Shown: piece after piece, positions 6,790 through 9,232 of the stretch
Layout of the letters: each line of letters starts with the position of its first letter
Position numbering within the stretch: the first letter of the stretch is position 1
NCBI GenBank assembly: GCA_001871685.1
Contig: MNVK01000087.1
Coordinates: forward strand, 1 to 9,232
Direction: 5' to 3'
DNA length: 9,232 nucleotides
Source: Nitrospirae bacterium CG1_02_44_142
GTDB lineage: Bacteria > Nitrospirota > Thermodesulfovibrionia > Thermodesulfovibrionales > UBA1546
Program-made: the position numbers and the translations under genes
The notes under the pieces: model-generated
The model's database searches: none
What the model was told of the DNA's origin: nothing
The model's input: the letters and a program-made list of their open reading frames with translations, nothing else

Positions 6790-7038
6790 ATGCACAGAAA
6801 ATTATGCTCTATAGGAAACAGTCAGGGAGTATCAATCCCGCGCGAGATGATTGAAAAGCTGAAACTTTCTGCGGGCGCTGAGTTGGACATCACGATGGAT
6901 AAATCCGGCCAAAGGATTGTTCTTGAACCTGTGAAAAAGAAAAAATATCCCAAGGGGATAGACAGGGAATTCGTCTCACAGGTGAATGAATTCATTGAAA
7001 AATACCGCCCGGCACTGAAAGCACTTGCAAAAGGATAA
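6790..7038 (+). CDS. AbrB/MazE/SpoVT-family DNA-binding protein, likely antitoxin or operon regulator
   Basis: An 82-residue protein with a strong ribosome binding site (AGAGGAG, 6778-6784, five bases before ATG). Residues 1-48 are a swapped-hairpin AbrB domain. They carry the signature GNSQGVSIPREMIEKL (from Gly9), a Gly-Ala-Glu-Leu-Asp turn and RIVLEPV. Residues 49-82 (YPKGIDREFVSQVNEFIEKY then RPALKALAKG) form a basic and helical tail. It resembles the toxin-binding tails of AbrB-type antitoxins, including ones I recall next to Doc toxins. Here no Doc gene follows; instead a small gene starts four bases after the stop, followed by a RelE-type toxin. The protein probably binds the inverted repeat at 6756-6774 to repress the operon. 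Whether it also neutralises the toxin cannot be told from sequence. Confidence 0.85.
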   Translation: MHRKLCSIGNSQGVSIPREMIEKLKLSAGAELDITMDKSGQRIVLEPVKKKKYPKGIDREFVSQVNEFIEKYRPALKALAKG

Positions 7039-7042
7039 CAAT

Positions 7043-7252
7043 ATGCAAAAAACCTTATCTGCCGAACTTAAAAAAGTCGCAAAAGACAGGGTCAGATTTG
7101 AAATAACAAAAGAGAACTATGAGGCATTCTGCAATGCAGTTGGCCTCTACAAGAAAGATTTTATTGAGGCCCTAAAAAAATCCGAAGCAGACCACAAAGC
7201 CGGCCGTATAACAAAAAGGAAGTCCCTTCTTGAAATCATAGAAAAGGCATGA
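7043..7252 (+). CDS. small probable antitoxin between an AbrB-type regulator and a RelE-type toxin
   Basis: The start ATG at 7043 has AAGGAT (7031-7036) seven bases upstream, overlapping the stop of the AbrB-type gene, which supports coupled translation. An in-frame TTG at 7025 lies inside the previous gene and is rejected. The product is 69 residues, highly charged and predicted mostly helical. It runs AELKKVAKDRVRFEITKENYEAF and then KKDFIEALKKSEADHKAGRI. The C-terminal pattern SEADHKAGRITKRKSLLEII resembles the extended tail by which RelE/ParE antitoxins wrap their toxin. It has no recognisable DNA-binding domain. Its stop overlaps the toxin start as ATGA. A split arrangement (regulator, antitoxin, toxin) like that of the paaR-paaA-parE systems is a fair inference. 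No named family is claimed. Confidence 0.7.
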   Translation: MQKTLSAELKKVAKDRVRFEITKENYEAFCNAVGLYKKDFIEALKKSEADHKAGRITKRKSLLEIIEKA

Positions 7253-7530
7253 CTGAGATTTGCACCACCGCTACTTTCGATGAGCTATTTCTTAAACTTC
7301 CAAAGAAAATCCAGGCTAAAACAGAAGAAAAGACAAGACTATTCAGAGAAAATCACTTTAATCCAATTCTTAGAACAGAAAAGCTTCATCCGAGAGGGCA
7401 TGATGTCTGGAGCTTCAGGGTTGACGTTCATTATAGAATTGTATTCAAATTCACAGGGAAAGACACAGTAGAATTCCGATTCGTAGGCCATTACAATCAA
7501 ATTTACGACTACAATATTTTCAGGGAGTAA
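7249..7530 (+). CDS. RelE/ParE-superfamily toxin, probable mRNA interferase
   Basis: A 93-residue protein whose ATG overlaps the preceding stop by ATGA. The fold signature is clear. Two N-terminal helices (FDELFLKLPKKIQAKTEEK) are followed by NPILRTEKLHP. Next comes the beta-sheet core WSFRVDVHYRIVFKF with Arg57 and Arg63, and then FRFVGHYNQIYDY with His81, Tyr86 and Tyr88. In RelE-type enzymes such basic and aromatic residues bind and cleave mRNA in the ribosomal A site. ParE-type toxins of the same fold instead inhibit gyrase. The WSFRV...YRI and GHxxxxY motifs favour an RNase, but this is not decisive. The gene is the third of an operon with an AbrB-type regulator and a small antitoxin. 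Its length is normal and the motif residues are intact, so it is probably functional. It converges on the DUF4143 ATPase with 2 bp between stops. Confidence 0.85.
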   Translation: MTEICTTATFDELFLKLPKKIQAKTEEKTRLFRENHFNPILRTEKLHPRGHDVWSFRVDVHYRIVFKFTGKDTVEFRFVGHYNQIYDYNIFRE

Positions 7531-7547
7531 ATTTATTCTCTTACTCC
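7524..7547. terminator. hairpin spanning both convergent stop codons
   Basis: GGAGTAA (7524-7530) and TTACTCC (7541-7547) form a perfect 7-base stem with a 10-base loop. The left arm ends in the toxin stop TAA, and the loop holds the ATPase stop. The position between convergent genes suggests a bidirectional end-of-transcript structure. Neither side has a proper T-run after the stem, so intrinsic termination would be weak. It may instead act as a 3' end stabiliser or be chance. Confidence 0.35.
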
Positions 7548-8798
7548 AAAGAAAACAGGGAAAGGAACAGCAAGCATAGCCGGCCCGAGCGGTATAACTT
7601 CCGTGCCGCCGTAAAGGATTACAGACAGCCTTAGCCTTGACTTGAGATCCTGACTGCAGCGCTTCAGATTAGCTATATCTCTTTCTTCTATGCGCTGTCC
7701 CCACTTGACCTCAACTGCCACAATCTCCCTCCCCCTCTCAATAAGAAAATCCACCTCCTGACCCGCCTGCGTTCTCCAGAAATAAAGCTGAAAACCATGG
7801 CCTGATACGGTCAGTAGTTTGAGGAGTTCGGCAGCAACCCAGGTCTCTGCCATTGCGCCCATGTTTCCCTGCGCATCCAGACTGGATATTGAATCAGCGC
7901 CTGTGAGATGACATGCCATTCCGGTATCGCTGAAATAAAGCTTGGGCATTTTCACAAGCCTCTTGCCGATGTTTGCAAAGTAGGGACGCAACAGGGAAAC
8001 CTGATATGTTACCTCTAATAAATTCATATAACGCCGCAGGGTTGTGAAAGGCAGCCCTGTTTCCCGCGAAAAATCGGAGAGGTTGAGCAGCCTCCCGGTC
8101 CGGAATGCTGCCAGACCGAGAAGACGGTTGAAATCAGGAAGGTTCTCTATTGCCCGTATGTTCAAGAGGTCTCTTTCCAGATATGTCTGACGATATGATG
8201 AAAACCATTCTCTGCGGGCATGGTCAGAGTCCATCAACACAGCAGGCGGATAACCGCCTATTAGAATTCTTTTTTCTATTTTCTTCCTGTAATCTGATTT
8301 CACAGGCACAAATAACTTCTTGATGAGGTCTTTAACCTCCCGCGCATCAAAGAGGTCTTTCAGTATTGTAGGCACAGGCAGATCAAGCATTTCCGGCCAG
8401 GAAAACGGATATAGATTATGAACAGCAACCCGTCCGGCCAATGTTTCAGATACACTCGACAGAGTCAAAATGTTTGCCGAGCCTGTGAGCAGATACTGTC
8501 CGGATTTTCTGTTGCGGTCTATTGCCCTTTTAATCGGCAAAAGCACATCCGGCGCCCGCTGCACCTCGTCAATTATCACAGGCGTCGGCATAGCCTTAAT
8601 AAATCCGTCAGGGTCGCGGATAGCAGCATCAAGCGCTGCCCTGTCATCAAAGGTTATATAACCTGCATTCCATGTTTTTTTATTGATCAGCGCCTGAGCC
8701 AGTGTAGATTTTCCAACCTGACGCGCGCCGGTTAGCAGGACAGCAGGAAAGTGCTTGAGCGACTCTTCAACAATAGTTTGTAAATATCTCCGTTTCAT
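7533..8798 (-). CDS. AAA_14 / DUF4143 family ATPase
   Basis: A 421-residue protein with Walker A GARQVGKST (Gly24 to Thr32), Walker B PVIIDE (Asp77, Glu78) followed by VQRAPDVLLPIKRAID, a sensor-like LLTGSAN (103-109) and an AGR arginine at 123. The C-terminal half is the DUF4143 domain. It includes a winged-helix-like part (LSDFSRETGLPFTTLRRYMNLLE) and a restriction-endonuclease-like core, with E348-V-D350 then E363-V-K365. That spacing matches a PD-(D/E)XK centre. The family is common and patchy in bacteria and archaea, its role is not established, and it often lies near toxin-antitoxin genes. The ATG at 8798 follows a promoter so closely that the mRNA may be leaderless; no ribosome binding site is seen. 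The E2 gene lies upstream on the same strand but appears to be a separate unit. Confidence 0.9.
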   Translation of the reverse strand: MKRRYLQTIVEESLKHFPAVLLTGARQVGKSTLAQALINKKTWNAGYITFDDRAALDAAIRDPDGFIKAMPTPVIIDEVQRAPDVLLPIKRAIDRNRKSGQYLLTGSANILTLSSVSETLAGRVAVHNLYPFSWPEMLDLPVPTILKDLFDAREVKDLIKKLFVPVKSDYRKKIEKRILIGGYPPAVLMDSDHARREWFSSYRQTYLERDLLNIRAIENLPDFNRLLGLAAFRTGRLLNLSDFSRETGLPFTTLRRYMNLLEVTYQVSLLRPYFANIGKRLVKMPKLYFSDTGMACHLTGADSISSLDAQGNMGAMAETWVAAELLKLLTVSGHGFQLYFWRTQAGQEVDFLIERGREIVAVEVKWGQRIEERDIANLKRCSQDLKSRLRLSVILYGGTEVIPLGPAMLAVPFPVFFGVRE

Positions 8799-8827
8799 GG
8801 CTAATATTTAACCACTGCATGGCTAAT
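8796..8827. repeat. direct repeat in the ATPase promoter
   Basis: CATGGCTAAT occurs at 8796-8805 and 8818-8827, 22 bases apart, about two helical turns. One copy covers the ATPase start codon and the other lies between its -35 and -10 boxes. Such paired same-face sites can bind a regulator. Chance duplication is possible. Confidence 0.5.
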
Positions 8828-8834
8828 TTGTCAA
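8806..8834 (-). promoter_or_regulatory. promoter of the DUF4143 ATPase gene
   Basis: On the minus strand a perfect TTGACA (8834-8829) is followed after 17 bases by TTAAAT (8811-8806, four of six matches). Seven bases then lead to the ATG at 8798. Transcription would begin at or next to the start codon. No Shine-Dalgarno sequence lies upstream of the ATG. Confidence 0.55.
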
Positions 8835-8878
8835 TAGTCTTTTTGATGGCAAGCGGCTTCTTAAAGGAGTTATATCCT

Positions 8879-9232
8879 TCACGCGCTTTCTATAAACAGC
8901 AGCGCCGGGTCTTCAAGGTATTGAATAACTTTAGACAGAAATTTTGCTGAATCTACGCCGTCCGTCACCCTATGGTCAAAGGTAAGCGACAACGGAAGGA
9001 TTTTTCTGATAACAATCTTCCCGTCTTTGACCCACGGCTTGTCGGAAATCTTTCCTGTGCCGAGTATCGCAACATCGGGATAATTGATTATCGGAGTTGC
9101 AAACCATCCTCCGAAATGACCGTAATTTGTAATCGTAAAAGTGCTCCCCTTTATCTCTTCAAGCCTTATCTTTCTCTCTCTCGCTTTTACGCTTAAGCCC
9201 TGTATCTCTGAAGCGAGTTCAAGAATGGTCTT
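8879..9232 (-). CDS. 2-oxoacid dehydrogenase E2, dihydrolipoyl acyltransferase, C-terminal part
   Basis: The reverse strand gives the last 117 residues of an E2 acyltransferase; the start lies beyond the window. The sequence has the catalytic-domain core GSTFTITNYGHFGGWFATPI, then INYPDVAILGTGKI, and LSLTFDHRVTDGVDSAKFL. The catalytic motif HRxxDG is intact: His is the codon at 8974-8972 and Asp at 8962-8960. The protein ends at TGA 8881-8879. E2 transfers the acyl group from lipoamide to CoA, forming the core of a pyruvate, 2-oxoglutarate or branched-chain dehydrogenase complex. The catalytic domain alone does not tell which; pyruvate would fit best with the acetate-forming enzyme nearby. 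The lipoyl and E1/E3-binding domains are outside the window. Confidence 0.9.
   Translation of the reverse strand, partial: KTILELASEIQGLSVKARERKIRLEEIKGSTFTITNYGHFGGWFATPIINYPDVAILGTGKISDKPWVKDGKIVIRKILPLSLTFDHRVTDGVDSAKFLSKVIQYLEDPALLFIESA

Noticed and set aside
8972..9196. Plus-strand ORF over the E2 gene
   Set aside because: The opposite strand encodes a clear E2 catalytic domain with HRxxDG; the plus-strand reading resembles nothing and has no ribosome binding site.

Overview
The window looks like chromosomal DNA of a Gram-negative bacterium of moderate GC content. It encodes two outer-membrane-directed envelope proteins, an RND transporter, an ADP-forming acyl-CoA synthetase pair and a 2-oxoacid dehydrogenase E2. 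This mix suggests an anaerobic or environmental lineage such as Nitrospirota or Desulfobacterota. That placement is a guess from gene content and from one type of palindromic repeat. No RNA gene, CRISPR array or insertion sequence was seen, and no gene-free stretch exceeds about 110 bases.

Left edge (1-255, minus): the first 85 codons of the ATP-grasp beta subunit of an ADP-forming acyl-CoA synthetase. Its probable alpha partner lies at 5328-6704, also minus. A plus-strand envelope operon (367-5278) sits between them. It encodes a periplasmic LolA-like protein, a 12-helix RND/MMPL transporter, and an outer-membrane beta-barrel-like protein. The transporter carries a cyclic-nucleotide-binding domain at its C-terminus. 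As given, it is broken by a one-base deletion in an A run at 3220-3224, so it reads as two ORFs (1177-3348 and 3321-3911). If the frame is restored it is one protein of about 911 residues.

Middle (6704-7530): the alpha-subunit gene diverges from a three-gene toxin-antitoxin-like operon. That operon encodes an AbrB/MazE-type DNA-binding protein, a 69-residue probable antitoxin and a RelE-family toxin. A perfect 7+5+7 inverted repeat covers the operon's -10 box. The alpha-subunit gene contains a palindromic GC-rich repeat that is read in frame as an extra glycine/lysine-rich peptide.

Right (7533-9232, minus): an AAA_14/DUF4143 ATPase converges on the toxin gene with 2 bp between the stop codons. 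Its promoter puts the expected transcription start at its ATG, so it may be leaderless. The C-terminal 117 residues of a 2-oxoacid dehydrogenase E2 acyltransferase follow, with the catalytic HRxxDG motif.

Functional picture: E2 produces acyl-CoA (probably acetyl-CoA), and the ADP-forming synthetase can convert acyl-CoA to acid plus ATP. The envelope operon probably moves a lipid or other hydrophobic cargo outward. The toxin-antitoxin operon and DUF4143 ATPase look like an accessory insert between metabolic genes.
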